Positions 1-7,356 of a stretch of 17,430 bases of DNA are shown here, in pieces; position 1 is the stretch's first letter; each line of letters starts with the position of its first letter. The translations under genes and the position numbers were made by a program. Where the stretch lies: NCBI GenBank assembly GCA_041687295.1, contig JAWLCG010000067.1, forward strand, positions 1-17,430, given 5' to 3'. Source of the DNA: JAWLCG01 sp041687295. GTDB taxonomy: Bacteria; Planctomycetota; Phycisphaerae; SM23-33; FEN-1343. The notes beneath the pieces were generated by a model. That model had not been told where the DNA came from. It saw only the letters and a program-made list of their open reading frames with translations, and did no database searches.

Positions 1-8
1 GCCACCGC

Positions 9-25
9 GGCGGGCCGTGCCCGCC
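9..25. repeat. GGCGGGC-N3-GCCCGCC hairpin repeat, copy 1
   Basis: A perfect 7-bp stem (9-15 with 19-25) with a 3-base loop lies just downstream of the NPCBM gene stop. Two other copies with the same stem and different loops are at 14058-14074 and 15657-15673. It lacks a T-tract on either strand, so it is not a textbook intrinsic terminator, although its position after a stop codon would permit a role in 3'-end formation or RNA stability. Confidence 0.7.
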
Positions 26-42
26 CTACTGGGGACGCCCCC

Positions 43-1272
43 TCAGCGGATCAGGCGGGCGTCGGCGAGGCTGACGTGGTCGCCGACGTCCAGGGCCTCG
101 CCGAAGTCCACGCGGATCTCCAGTGTCTCCACGCCGGTCAGATCCAGGCGGATGGGCAGCGGCGCGTCCGTGCCGCGCAGGCGGGTGGGGGCCAGCAGCT
201 CGCGCCCGTCGCCGAGGATCGTCAGCACCGCGTCGCCGCCGGGCCGGGCCGCGTCGTCGATGCCAGCCAGGGCGACCAGCTCGCGGTAGGAGTTATCAAG
301 CGCGTAGCGGAGGCGGGCCTGGCTGTGCAGGCCCAGGCCGCGGTCGTACTGTCGGCCGGCCAGGCGGATCGGGGCCGCGGCGCTGCTGGCGTCCGCCCGC
401 CAGGGGAACAGCACCGCGAACGTGCCCGCCTGCTCGACGGCCAAGGGGGTCAGCTGCGACAGGTACACCAGCCGATCGCTGCGAAACTCGATCGCCGCCA
501 CACGCTCCAGCGGCACGGCCAACTCGCCCATCGCCGTGCCGGTCAGGCGGACCGTGCCGTCGGCCACCGTCACCGCGGCGAAGCCCAGCCGGCTGCCGTC
601 TCGGCCCACCAGCCAGCCGCGGGGGGATGGCGGCTCGCCGGCCGGCCCCGCCAGACGCAGCAGCGGCGTGCGGGCCCGGTCGATCGTGCGGTCCTGCCCG
701 GCGTAGTGGAAGGTGATCCGCTCGGCGTCGATTCGCCGCAGGGCCCCCGCCACCGGCACCCGCTCGCCCTGGCCCGACAGGATCAGCAGCCGGTCGCCCT
801 CAGTCGGGGCGGGCGCCGCCAGGGCCTCCCGCAGTTCCTCCGGCCGGGTCCGCGCATCGGGCAGCAGCAGGGCCGAGACGGCCTCGACCGGCAGCGTCAC
901 CGCGCCGGTCAGCTCGGTCGTCAGTTGCCAGGGGCCCTCGGCCAGCGTCACCGACCGGGCCGCCAGCGCATCGCCGACCCGCGTGAGCAGCAGCGCCTGG
1001 CCCGCGCGGCCCCACGGGTCGGCCGACTCGGCCAGGCGAATCGCCTGCACGCTATCCAGCGGGACCGACGCCGCCCCCTCGGACGTCTGCACGCGGACGG
1101 CCTCGCCGTCCAGGCCCGTCAGCGCGCCTTCATGGCGGGCGCCGTCGATGGTCGCCACCGTCGCATCGACCTGGGCCGGGGCACTCAGACAGAGCACGCC
1201 GACCATGCACGCCGCCAACGCCACGCAGGCCGAGCTTCGCACGCCAACCGTTGCCGGGTTTCTGCGCTTCAT
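43..1272 (-). CDS. Secreted NPCBM/NEW2-domain protein with repeated small beta modules
   Basis: This 409-residue protein is probably exported: a basic N-terminus (MKRR) is followed by a hydrophobic stretch at about residues 15-35. The C-terminal part (about 264-409) looks like an NPCBM/NEW2 module, the putative carbohydrate-binding domain first described in GH98 enzymes. The best signature is YDRGLGLHS (309-317), followed by beta strands ending in a DxGDHVSLADARL motif. The preceding part contains three or four short beta-rich segments (about 37-81, 105-138, 161-208 and 219-274), each of the form 'strand, DG turn, strand, PLxxVxxI', suggesting small barrel-like modules. No catalytic domain is visible, so it probably binds carbohydrate or another ligand at the envelope. 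It starts with ATG, with purine-rich sequence upstream. It lies 212 bp after the TPR-like gene and may have its own promoter. The NPCBM call is fairly firm; the role is unknown. Confidence 0.82.
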   Translation of the reverse strand: MKRRNPATVGVRSSACVALAACMVGVLCLSAPAQVDATVATIDGARHEGALTGLDGEAVRVQTSEGAASVPLDSVQAIRLAESADPWGRAGQALLLTRVGDALAARSVTLAEGPWQLTTELTGAVTLPVEAVSALLLPDARTRPEELREALAAPAPTEGDRLLILSGQGERVPVAGALRRIDAERITFHYAGQDRTIDRARTPLLRLAGPAGEPPSPRGWLVGRDGSRLGFAAVTVADGTVRLTGTAMGELAVPLERVAAIEFRSDRLVYLSQLTPLAVEQAGTFAVLFPWRADASSAAAPIRLAGRQYDRGLGLHSQARLRYALDNSYRELVALAGIDDAARPGGDAVLTILGDGRELLAPTRLRGTDAPLPIRLDLTGVETLEIRVDFGEALDVGDHVSLADARLIR

Positions 1273-1321
1273 GACCTCGCCACCTTCCGAAATGCACGGA
1301 CATCGGGCGGTTTGCCGACAC

Positions 1322-1351
1322 CGAAGACCCCGGGCAAGCCCGGGGCTATAT
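1322..1351. repeat. CCCCGGGC hairpin repeat, copy 1
   Basis: CGAAGA leads into an 8-bp stem CCCCGGGC (1328-1335), a 2-base loop AA, the pairing arm GCCCGGGG (1338-1345) and then CTATAT. The same 30-base unit, differing in the loop (AG), recurs at 15678-15707 in the same orientation. Conservation of the non-paired flanks as well as the stem marks it as a dispersed repeat rather than a chance palindrome. Confidence 0.8.
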
Positions 1352-1356
1352 AGAAT

Positions 1357-1370
1357 GCGGTTCGAACCGC
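1357..1370. repeat. Perfect 14-bp palindrome
   Basis: GCGGTTCGAACCGC is its own reverse complement and lies 6 bp from the preceding hairpin repeat and about 85 bp upstream of the NPCBM gene start. A perfect dyad with no spacer in an upstream region could be an operator for a dimeric regulator, but no second copy was found in this window. A chance palindrome or part of a longer dispersed repeat is equally possible. Confidence 0.5.
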
Positions 1371-1406
1371 CGGGTGCCGTCGCTTACGGGCTCTGCCTGT
1401 TCATGG

Positions 1407-1490
1407 GGTCCTTGGTCCTATCTGCAAGGTCCTATCGAAAAGGTCCCATCCCTGGGTCCAGGCCACTGGCCACTGGCTACTACCCTACGG
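1407..1490. repeat. Degenerate heptamer tandem array
   Basis: On the plus strand the sequence parses into consecutive 7-base units: GGTCCTT, GGTCCTA, TCTGCAA, GGTCCTA, TCGAAAA, GGTCCCA, TCCCTGG, GTCCAGG, CCACTGG, CCACTGG, CTACTAC. The array runs up to and over the stop codon of the TPR-like gene (1485-1487). Unit identity drifts while the 7-base register is kept. Confidence 0.7.
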
Positions 1491-2621
1491 GTTCTCCGCG
1501 GTGATGCGGTAGTACTCCTCGAGCATTCGGCTGTAGCGCTGGGGGTACTTCTGCTGGAGCAGTTCGACGAGGCGTTCGCGCTGGCGGATGGGCAGGTCGC
1601 CCCAGGCGTCGGTCTCGTCGCTGGGCCGGACGGCGGACAGGCCCTGCGGGCGCGGGCTGTTGCCGCCGGGCAGGACGCTGTTGGCGGCGGGGCTGGCGGG
1701 CGGGCCGCCGGCGGGGTTGCCCGTCAGCGGGCCGGGCTGGCCCTGGTCCTGGCCCTGGCCCTGCGGCGGGGGCTGGGGCGAGCCGGAGCCGCCGGAGCCC
1801 TGTTGGCCCGAGGCGATCAGGTCGTCGAGCATGGCCAGAATCTGCCGCTGGCGGTCCTGCGTCTCCGGGCCGCTGTCGCCCTCGGCGAGGCGCTGCTGGA
1901 CGGTGGTCATCCGCTGGGCCAGCGTCGTCAGGGGGCGGTCGTAGTCGGCGAGGATCTGCCGGGCCCGCAGGGCGAGGGCCTCGGCCCGGTCGGGCTCGAG
2001 GAAGCCGTAGTTCTCGGCCCACCACGCGTACAGCCGGGCCGCGTTGAGCTGTCGGCCGGCCGCGGCCAGGGCGTCGGCGGCGCGAAGGGCGGCCTGCGAG
2101 GCGAACGAGACCTTGTCGGGCATGGCCGCGAGCAGGGCCTGGTAGGCGGCCAGGGCGTCGTCGGTGCGGTCCAGGCCGGCCAGGGCGTCGGCCTGCAGCA
2201 GGCGGCGGACGGCGTCGGCGTAGCCGGTGCCGGTCGGGTTGAGCGTCGGCTCGAGCTGGGCCAGGGCGGCGGCGAAGTTTTCGGCGGCGAGCTTCTCGAC
2301 GGCCCCGGCCAGGCGCGGGTCGACGGCGGCGAAGGCGGCGACGATCCGCTCGACGTTCTCGGCCGGCGCGGCGGTGCGGGCCTGGCGGAGGTCGGCGACG
2401 GCGGCGTCGACGGCGTCGAGCTCGTAGAGCAGGCCGTCCTCGATCTCGCGGGCGGCCGAGGCACGCTCGCGGGCCAGCGTGGCCGGTCGGGCCTGGGCCA
2501 CCAGCTCGCGGAGCTGGGCCTCGGTCAGCTCGGCCGGCGCCGAGGCGGGCTGAGGGGCCGGGGCAGTCTGGGCCCACGCGGCCCCGGCCAGCACCAGGGC
2601 GATGGCGAGGATGCGGGTCAT
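1485..2621 (-). CDS. Secreted TPR-like helical protein with conserved C-terminal motif
   Basis: A 378-residue exported protein. A clear signal peptide (residues 1-17, cleavage after AWA) leads into an alanine-rich helical region (about 30-240) whose spacing of A, L and Y residues suggests TPR-like repeats. A Gln/Gly/Pro-rich linker (about 270-325) follows. The last 39 residues (340-378) carry WGDLP, then KYPQRY and LEEYYR, resembling C-terminal tails I associate with proteins at the end of planctomycete MoxR/VWA clusters. The ATG overlaps the stop of the upstream coiled-coil gene (ATGA, 2618-2621), and an AAGGAGG ribosome-binding site lies 7 bases before it. It is probably a scaffold or adaptor in the periplasm; no enzymatic residues are seen and the function is inferred from context. 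Confidence 0.85.
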   Translation of the reverse strand: MTRILAIALVLAGAAWAQTAPAPQPASAPAELTEAQLRELVAQARPATLARERASAAREIEDGLLYELDAVDAAVADLRQARTAAPAENVERIVAAFAAVDPRLAGAVEKLAAENFAAALAQLEPTLNPTGTGYADAVRRLLQADALAGLDRTDDALAAYQALLAAMPDKVSFASQAALRAADALAAAGRQLNAARLYAWWAENYGFLEPDRAEALALRARQILADYDRPLTTLAQRMTTVQQRLAEGDSGPETQDRQRQILAMLDDLIASGQQGSGGSGSPQPPPQGQGQDQGQPGPLTGNPAGGPPASPAANSVLPGGNSPRPQGLSAVRPSDETDAWGDLPIRQRERLVELLQQKYPQRYSRMLEEYYRITAENP

Positions 2622-4909
2622 GGCGAGGCCTCCTTGCGGTCCATCCGCTCGGCGAGCTGGCGGGCCATGTCGGCGACCTGGGCCTGTCGGCTGACGAGGC
2701 GGCGCTGCTGGTCGGCGAGTAGCGCCGCCGGCAGGCCGACGCCGCGCTGGGCCTGCAGGGCGGCCGTCGACTCGTGCACCTGGGCCTGGAGGGTGCGGAG
2801 CATCTTCAGCTCGGCCACCGGCGGCACGAGGGGCCCCTGCCCGCCGCCGGGGCCGCCGCCCCCGCCCCCGCCACCGCCACCGCCGCCCCCGCCGGCCCGG
2901 CGGGCCGACTCCTGCCGCAGGGCGTCGATCAGGGCCTGGAGGCTCGTCACGATCTGCCCCTGAATGCCCTGGGCGAAGGGCCCGGGCTGCCCCTCGGCCA
3001 GCAGCGTCTGCACCTGGCGCATGTCCTGGGCGACCTGGTCGAGCACGACGGGGAAGACCGCCGTCGTGCCGTCCTGGCGGATGAGGTCGGCCACGGCGAC
3101 GACCTGCTGGGCCTGCTGGCCCTGGCTGTCGGCCAGGCCGGCCAGGGCGAGCTGCTCGGGCCGGGGGTAGCCCGCGTCGGTCCGCCGGCCGAAGATGTCG
3201 CGCGTGGCCGCGTTGAGCTGCTGCTGGGCGGCGAGGACCTCGCGGAGGCGGGCCTCGACCTGGTGCAGGGCCTCGGCCTGCGTCTGCGACTCGAGCTGCT
3301 CGATGGCCTGGGCGAGCTGCCGGCGGGCCTGCTCGAGCTGGGCCAGCGCCTCCTGCTGAGCGGGGTTGGCGGCGGCGGGCTGACCCTGGCCGAGCTGCCC
3401 AGCGGCCTGGTCCATCGCCTGGCTGGCCGAGCCGACGGCGGGCTCGCCTGGCGTGGGCTGCCCGGCCCGCTGGGCCTCGGCCTTCATCCGCTGGGCCAAA
3501 GCGTCGGCCTCGATGCGGGCCTGCTGCTGGGCGTCGCGCTGGGCGGCGGTGTCGCGGGGCTGGGCCTCGCGCTCCAGCCGCCGGCGGAGCTGGGCGAGCT
3601 GGGCGAGCTCCTCCTGCAGGGCCTCCAGGGCGCGGCGCTGGGCGGCCTGGGCGGGCGGGGGCTGCTGGTCCTGCAGATGCCCAGCCGCCTGGGCCATGGC
3701 TTGGGCCGCCTGGCCGAGCTGCCGGGCTGGCTGGCCGCTCAGGCTGCTGGCCGAGTCGGCGGCGGCCTGGGCGGCCTGGCTGGCGGCGGCCGCGGCCTGG
3801 GCCAGCTGGGCCTGCGCCTCGGCCAGGTCGGCGGCGGGGTTGGCCTCGGCCGCGATGGCGGCGTCCAGGGCGGCCTGGGCGGCGGCGAGGTCGACGGCCG
3901 CCTGGATCTGCCGGTCGGTCGCGTCGGTCTTATGGCTGCGGTCGAGCGCGTCCAGGGCCCGGGCCATCTCGGCGCGGGCGCTGGCGACGGCCTCGGCCGA
4001 GCGGGCCGCGCCGGGTTGGGCCGACGCGCCCAGCCGATCCTGCAGCGCCTGGGCCTGCTCGTCCAGGGCCTGCTGCTGGCGACGGGCGAGGGGCAGCTCG
4101 CCGATGGCGGCCTCGGCCGTCTGCCGCACCAGGGCCTCCTGCTGGGCCCGCAGGCGGGCGATGGCGTCGCGCAGGGCGACCCGCTCGGTCAGCTCGGCCG
4201 GCGGGGCGGGCAGCTGGCCCGTCCGCTCCAGCAGGGCCTGCTGCTGGGCCGCCAACTCCGTCATGGCCGCCTGGGCCTGGGCCAGGGCGGCGTCCAGCGC
4301 GGGCTGGTCGGCCGCGGGGCGACTCTGCCGCTCCAGCTCGGCCTGCCGCTGGGCCAAGGCGTCCACGTCGCCCGCCAGGTCGCGCAGGGCTTCGAGGTGC
4401 CGCATCTGGGCGTCCAGCTCCACCGTGCCGCTGCGGAGCGTCTCGAGCATGGCCCGCAGTTCGTCGACCACCTGGGCCTGCGTCTGGTCGGCCGGCGCGA
4501 GCAGGCCCTGCTCCAGCAGCGCCACCACCTTGTCGATGTCCTCGGCCAGGAAGGCCTGCTGGGCCTGCTGCACCGCCAGGCGGATCGTCCGGGCCGTCTG
4601 CGGCTCGGACTCGGCCAGCAGCTCGGCCGCCTCCAGGGCGCGGGCGAGGAACGCGTCGAACTGCTTGCGCAGCTCCCGCTGAGCGTAGACGATCTCCGGC
4701 CCCGAAGGCGCCGTCGCGGGCGCCTGGGCGAGAGACGGGGTAGCGATCAGCAGCACCAGCAGCAGGGCGAGGGGGCGCCAGGCGGTCCGAGAGCGCTGGA
4801 ACCCATGGATCGTTGAGTCGCGGAGGGGCGCCCCGTCCGAGATCCCCACGGATTGCCATCCGTGGGCTTGGAGAGACCCACGCACGAGCGCGTCTGGGGA
4901 GAAGATCAT
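2618..4909 (-). CDS. Secreted Ala/Gln-rich coiled-coil protein with polyglycine linker
   Basis: A 763-residue protein. The ATG at 4909 overlaps the upstream stop (ATGA) and is preceded at ideal distance by GGAGGTGA, so this start is secure. Unusually, the export signal begins only at about residue 40: basic RSRTAWRP, hydrophobic LALLLVLLIA, then SLAQA. The first 38 or so residues are mostly encoded by a dispersed hairpin repeat. The mature protein is a long, strongly helical, Ala/Gln/Leu-rich coiled coil (about 70-660), then a run of 14 glycines, then a conserved-looking C-terminal block beginning PLVPPVAELKMLRTLQ and containing QVHESTAAL. It is sandwiched between the DUF4175-like and TPR-like genes and probably forms an extended periplasmic part of the same assembly. 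No catalytic motif is seen. A longer open frame reaching 6991 is a shadow of the upstream gene. Confidence 0.85.
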   Translation of the reverse strand: MIFSPDALVRGSLQAHGWQSVGISDGAPLRDSTIHGFQRSRTAWRPLALLLVLLIATPSLAQAPATAPSGPEIVYAQRELRKQFDAFLARALEAAELLAESEPQTARTIRLAVQQAQQAFLAEDIDKVVALLEQGLLAPADQTQAQVVDELRAMLETLRSGTVELDAQMRHLEALRDLAGDVDALAQRQAELERQSRPAADQPALDAALAQAQAAMTELAAQQQALLERTGQLPAPPAELTERVALRDAIARLRAQQEALVRQTAEAAIGELPLARRQQQALDEQAQALQDRLGASAQPGAARSAEAVASARAEMARALDALDRSHKTDATDRQIQAAVDLAAAQAALDAAIAAEANPAADLAEAQAQLAQAAAAASQAAQAAADSASSLSGQPARQLGQAAQAMAQAAGHLQDQQPPPAQAAQRRALEALQEELAQLAQLRRRLEREAQPRDTAAQRDAQQQARIEADALAQRMKAEAQRAGQPTPGEPAVGSASQAMDQAAGQLGQGQPAAANPAQQEALAQLEQARRQLAQAIEQLESQTQAEALHQVEARLREVLAAQQQLNAATRDIFGRRTDAGYPRPEQLALAGLADSQGQQAQQVVAVADLIRQDGTTAVFPVVLDQVAQDMRQVQTLLAEGQPGPFAQGIQGQIVTSLQALIDALRQESARRAGGGGGGGGGGGGGGPGGGQGPLVPPVAELKMLRTLQAQVHESTAALQAQRGVGLPAALLADQQRRLVSRQAQVADMARQLAERMDRKEASP
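2629..2635 (-). promoter_or_regulatory. Shine-Dalgarno site of the TPR-like gene
   Basis: AAGGAGG on the minus strand, 7 bases before the ATG at 2621 and inside the 3' end of the upstream coding region. It confirms the overlapping start. Confidence 0.8.
2830..2900 (-). repeat. Polyglycine GGN-repeat tract inside the coiled-coil gene
   Basis: Consecutive GGC/GGG/GGT codons give 14 glycines followed by a Pro/Gly-rich stretch. The tract separates the coiled coil from the C-terminal block, which fits a flexible linker. Near-perfect GGN repetition at DNA level makes its length prone to slippage in multiples of three. Confidence 0.8.
4797..4887 (-). repeat. About 90-bp dispersed hairpin repeat, copy A, inside a coding start
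   Basis: Read on the minus strand: TCGTGC, then a 9-bp stem CCCACGGAT (pairing 4858-4866 with 4845-4853, loop of 4), then TCTCGG..CGG.GCGCCC, ending with CCATGGGTTCCA. The same order of blocks occurs on the plus strand at 13011-13097, and the hairpin core recurs at 7502-7523. Here it lies between the start codon (4909) and the signal peptide of the coiled-coil gene and is translated as roughly residues 8-38, in frame and without a stop. Confidence 0.78.
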
Positions 4910-7086
4910 GGGTTCACCTCCGGTGGGGCGGGGGGCTCGTCGAAGAGTTCGAGGGTCTGGCTCTGGAGGCGCTGGTCGATGCGGGCCTGGATCTGGCGGG
5001 CGGAGTCCAGGACGAGCTTGAGCGACTGGGCGAGCTCCTGGATGCTCTCGACGCGGGCCATCTCGGCCAGGATCGCCTCGAGCCGGGCCGTGTGGTCCTG
5101 CTGACGGGCGACCAGCGGGGCCAGGTCGGACTCGCCGGGCGACTCGCCCAGGCCGTGCAGGGCCGAGAGGGTCTGGGCCATCGCCTCGGCCTCCAGCTGG
5201 GCCAGCGGCTCGAGCACGCGGGTCTGCAGGCGGGTCCGCTGCTCGGGCGTGCCGGCGCGGTTGTGGGCCAGGATGGTCAGGATGTCGCGGTAGGCGGCCA
5301 CGATGCTCGAGCTGAAGGCGCGGGCGTTCTGCTGGGCGCGGAGGCTCTCGCGGACGAGCCGCTGGGTCTCGGCGGCCTGGCCGGCGGCCCGGGCGTCGTC
5401 GGCGCCGCGCAGGGCGTCGCGGGCCTGGGCCTGGGCGGCGAGGGTCTGCTCCATCCGCAGGCGGAGCTCCTTCTGCTGCTTGAGCAGCTCGGCGAGCAGC
5501 TCGGCCTCGCTGACGATGCGGAACTCGCGGGCACCGCTGCGGCGGCGGTTGGGGCCGGCCTGCGTGGGCGGGCAGGTGTCCTCGGCCAGCACGGCCAGCC
5601 GAAGGGTCGTGCCCTCGGCCAGGCCCAGCGGCTCGAGGTCGATCGTCGCCGGCAGGGCCAGCTCGCGCCCGGCCGGGCCCGACAGCGGCAACGCGGTCGG
5701 CTCGGCCCCTTCGGCCGAAACCGCCTCGACGGCCAGTGACGCCAGGCCGTAGTCGTCGCGGGCCTCGACCTCCAGCGGCACGGTGGCGCGGGCGGTGAGG
5801 TTTCGCGTCAGGGCCAGCCAGCGGACCTCCAGCTCCGGCGGCGCGTCGGGGCGGACGTGGATGCGGTATCGGCCGGCCGAGGGGTTGGCGAAGCCCTCCG
5901 CGTCGGTCAGGCCCAGGCGGAGCGTGCGGGCGACGCCGGCCGGCTCGAGGGGCACCTGGAAGCGGCCCTGCACGCCCGGGGCGGCCGCGTCCATCGCCCC
6001 CAGGCGGACCGGGGCGAGCCGGACCTCGCCGAGGGGCGCATCGTCGAGCCACATCTCGGCCGAGGCGAGCGGCTTGGTGGCCACCGCCTGCACGCGCACC
6101 GAGCTGCCGGGGGGGATGCTCAGCCCCCCGTGGGCGCCGTCGAAGCGGCGGGTGGGCAGCTGCGTGTAGGCGGGGTACTCCACGGTGAACGCGACGCCGC
6201 TGAGCTCGGCGGGCTCGACGAGGCGGACCTGGAAGGGCCCGGCCTGCCCGTCGCCGCCGGTGACGCGGAAGCTGAACGGCTCGGTGACGTCGGTGAAGGT
6301 GAGGCTGTAGCCGCCGGCCTGCCACGGGGCGGACTGCTCGACGGCGCCGACCGACGGGTAGCGGAGCAGGAACCGCACCGCCGGCGGCACGTGTCGGCTG
6401 CGGGCGGGGTCGGCGACGACGCGGACGCTCAGGTCGCCGCCGCGGACGACCTCGAAGTCCGGCCCGCCCTCGACCAGCAGGTAGGTGTCGCGCGGCCAGG
6501 GCTGGGCCGACAGCAGGACGTTGCGGCCAAACCACAGGCCCATGGTGTTCGGAGCGGCCAGGGCCAGCGTCGCCAGCAGGCCGCCGGCGGCCAGGCCCAT
6601 CATCGCGTGGCGGGCGAAGCGGCGGCGGTCCAGCGGCACGAGGTAGTCGATGCCGGCGGCCAGGAAGTTGGCCTGGCGGGCCATCGCGGCCACCAGGGCC
6701 GGCGAGGCCGACCGGTCGCCGCCGCGCCGGGCGAAGGCGACCGCCCCAGCCAGCCGATCGGCCAGCTGCGGGTAGTGGCGCTCGACCAGCAGGGCCAGGT
6801 CCAGCTCGTCGGGCCGAACGAACGCCCGCCGCCCCAGCTGCCGCCAGGCCACGTACCCCACGCCCGCCAGGGCCACCAGGCTCACCAGGGCCCGCTGGGT
6901 GGCCGGGGCGCTCTGCCGCGTCAGCCGATGCAGCCCCCAGTCGCACAGCAGCGACAGGAGGGTCGCGCCGACCACCGCCACCAGCACCCACGCCAACCCC
7001 GTCACCACCAGCTGCACGCGCAGCGCCCGGCCCAGCCGGCGCAGCCCCGCCCGCACGCCCGGCGAAACCAGAGGAGCCTCATTCAT
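4906..7086 (-). CDS. DUF4175-like membrane protein
   Basis: A 726-residue protein with three N-terminal hydrophobic segments (about 25-47, 64-81 and 161-178). Between the second and third lies LVERHYPQLADRLAGAVAFA (100-119), a pattern typical of large planctomycete DUF4175-like proteins in which a 'long-lived paired membrane anchor' precedes a periplasmic domain. The large exported part (about 190-520) is beta-rich with YPAYTQLP (304-311) and the characteristic ARDDYGLAS (442-450). The C-terminus (about 520-715) is an Ala/Glu/Arg-rich coiled coil. Its stop overlaps the start of the coiled-coil gene, suggesting the two products are made together and may interact through their coiled coils. The start is ATG with a G-rich but weak ribosome-binding site. 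Upstream lies the 661-bp repeat island. Family assignment is by pattern only; no enzymatic role is evident. Confidence 0.83.
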   Translation of the reverse strand: MNEAPLVSPGVRAGLRRLGRALRVQLVVTGLAWVLVAVVGATLLSLLCDWGLHRLTRQSAPATQRALVSLVALAGVGYVAWRQLGRRAFVRPDELDLALLVERHYPQLADRLAGAVAFARRGGDRSASPALVAAMARQANFLAAGIDYLVPLDRRRFARHAMMGLAAGGLLATLALAAPNTMGLWFGRNVLLSAQPWPRDTYLLVEGGPDFEVVRGGDLSVRVVADPARSRHVPPAVRFLLRYPSVGAVEQSAPWQAGGYSLTFTDVTEPFSFRVTGGDGQAGPFQVRLVEPAELSGVAFTVEYPAYTQLPTRRFDGAHGGLSIPPGSSVRVQAVATKPLASAEMWLDDAPLGEVRLAPVRLGAMDAAAPGVQGRFQVPLEPAGVARTLRLGLTDAEGFANPSAGRYRIHVRPDAPPELEVRWLALTRNLTARATVPLEVEARDDYGLASLAVEAVSAEGAEPTALPLSGPAGRELALPATIDLEPLGLAEGTTLRLAVLAEDTCPPTQAGPNRRRSGAREFRIVSEAELLAELLKQQKELRLRMEQTLAAQAQARDALRGADDARAAGQAAETQRLVRESLRAQQNARAFSSSIVAAYRDILTILAHNRAGTPEQRTRLQTRVLEPLAQLEAEAMAQTLSALHGLGESPGESDLAPLVARQQDHTARLEAILAEMARVESIQELAQSLKLVLDSARQIQARIDQRLQSQTLELFDEPPAPPEVNP
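4914..4921 (-). promoter_or_regulatory. Strong Shine-Dalgarno site of the coiled-coil gene
   Basis: GGAGGTGA on the minus strand, 4 bases before the ATG at 4909 and inside the 3' end of the DUF4175-like gene. It fixes the start upstream of the repeat-encoded segment, so the repeat should really be translated. Confidence 0.85.
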
Positions 7087-7113
7087 GGGCCACCCCCTGG
7101 GGTATAGCGTCCA

Positions 7114-7143
7114 TGACGGGTGCCATGGCCGCTCGCGGCCATG
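7114..7143 (-). repeat. 30-bp hairpin repeat, left inverted copy
   Basis: Contains the perfect stem ATGGCCGC (7125-7132) and GCGGCCAT (7135-7142). Read on the minus strand it matches the plus-strand unit at 7603-7632 at about 27 of 30 positions, including the unpaired tail GGCACCCGTCA. The two copies face each other across most of the repeat island. Confidence 0.75.
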
Positions 7144-7204
7144 TGTCGGTTCCGACCTCGGTGAGCCTCTCGTCAGACGACCCGACTCGTCGCGGCGCCG
7201 GGCC

Positions 7205-7251
7205 GAGCCCTGAAAGGGCGGCAGAATTTAGCCGGGGGCGTGAGCCCCCGG
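7205..7251 (+). repeat. Composite double-hairpin repeat, copy 1
   Basis: First hairpin GCCCTGAAAGGGC, then a short AT-containing linker (CAGAATTTAG), then second hairpin CCGGGGGC-GTGA-GCCCCCGG (7232-7251). The whole unit recurs on the minus strand at 7357-7404. GAGCCCTGAAAGGGCG (7205-7220) is also an exact inverted match to 7320-7335. Confidence 0.8.
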
Positions 7252-7273
7252 ACCCGGGGCTCCTATGTTCGGC

Positions 7274-7336
7274 TGAGCCCCGGAGGGGCGAAAGAACCCT
7301 CCTCCGACTGGGATTCTTTCGCCCTTTCAGGGCTCG
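7274..7336. repeat. Inverted pair of the GCCCC-loop-GGGGC unit
   Basis: A plus-strand unit (7274-7297: GAGCCCCGGAGGGGCG then AAAGAA) faces a minus-strand unit (7314-7336: GAGCCCTGAAAGGGCG then AAAGAA). Together they form a longer imperfect stem around a loop of about 16 bases near 7298-7313, with a small hairpin inside each arm. Confidence 0.75.
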
Positions 7337-7356
7337 GGCCATTGGCAGGGCCGGGA

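Larger units (their letters stand above)
1273..1484. other. Intergenic gap with two palindromes and a heptamer array
   Basis: No gene is seen in this 212-bp gap between the TPR-like gene and the NPCBM gene. It holds a hairpin repeat (1322-1351), a perfect 14-bp palindrome (1357-1370) and a degenerate 7-bp-period array (about 1407-1490). It is less GC-rich than the flanking genes. A promoter for the NPCBM gene could lie here, but I cannot point to a convincing -35/-10 pair. Confidence 0.6.

Noticed and set aside
76..1353. Plus-strand open frame opposite the NPCBM gene
   Set aside because: Low-complexity His/Gln/Arg/Gly product, wholly antisense to a protein with signal peptide and NPCBM motifs.
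2774..4816. Long plus-strand open frame opposite the coiled-coil gene
   Set aside because: It is a mirror of the high-GC, Ala/Gln-rich minus-strand gene: Gly/Leu-rich product with no domain, no ribosome-binding site, and full overlap with a gene having a signal peptide and a strong start.
2618..6991. Single 1457-residue minus-strand protein
   Set aside because: Its first half is an out-of-frame reading of the DUF4175-like gene (Arg/Gly/Pro-rich). The real coiled-coil gene starts at 4909 with a Shine-Dalgarno site.
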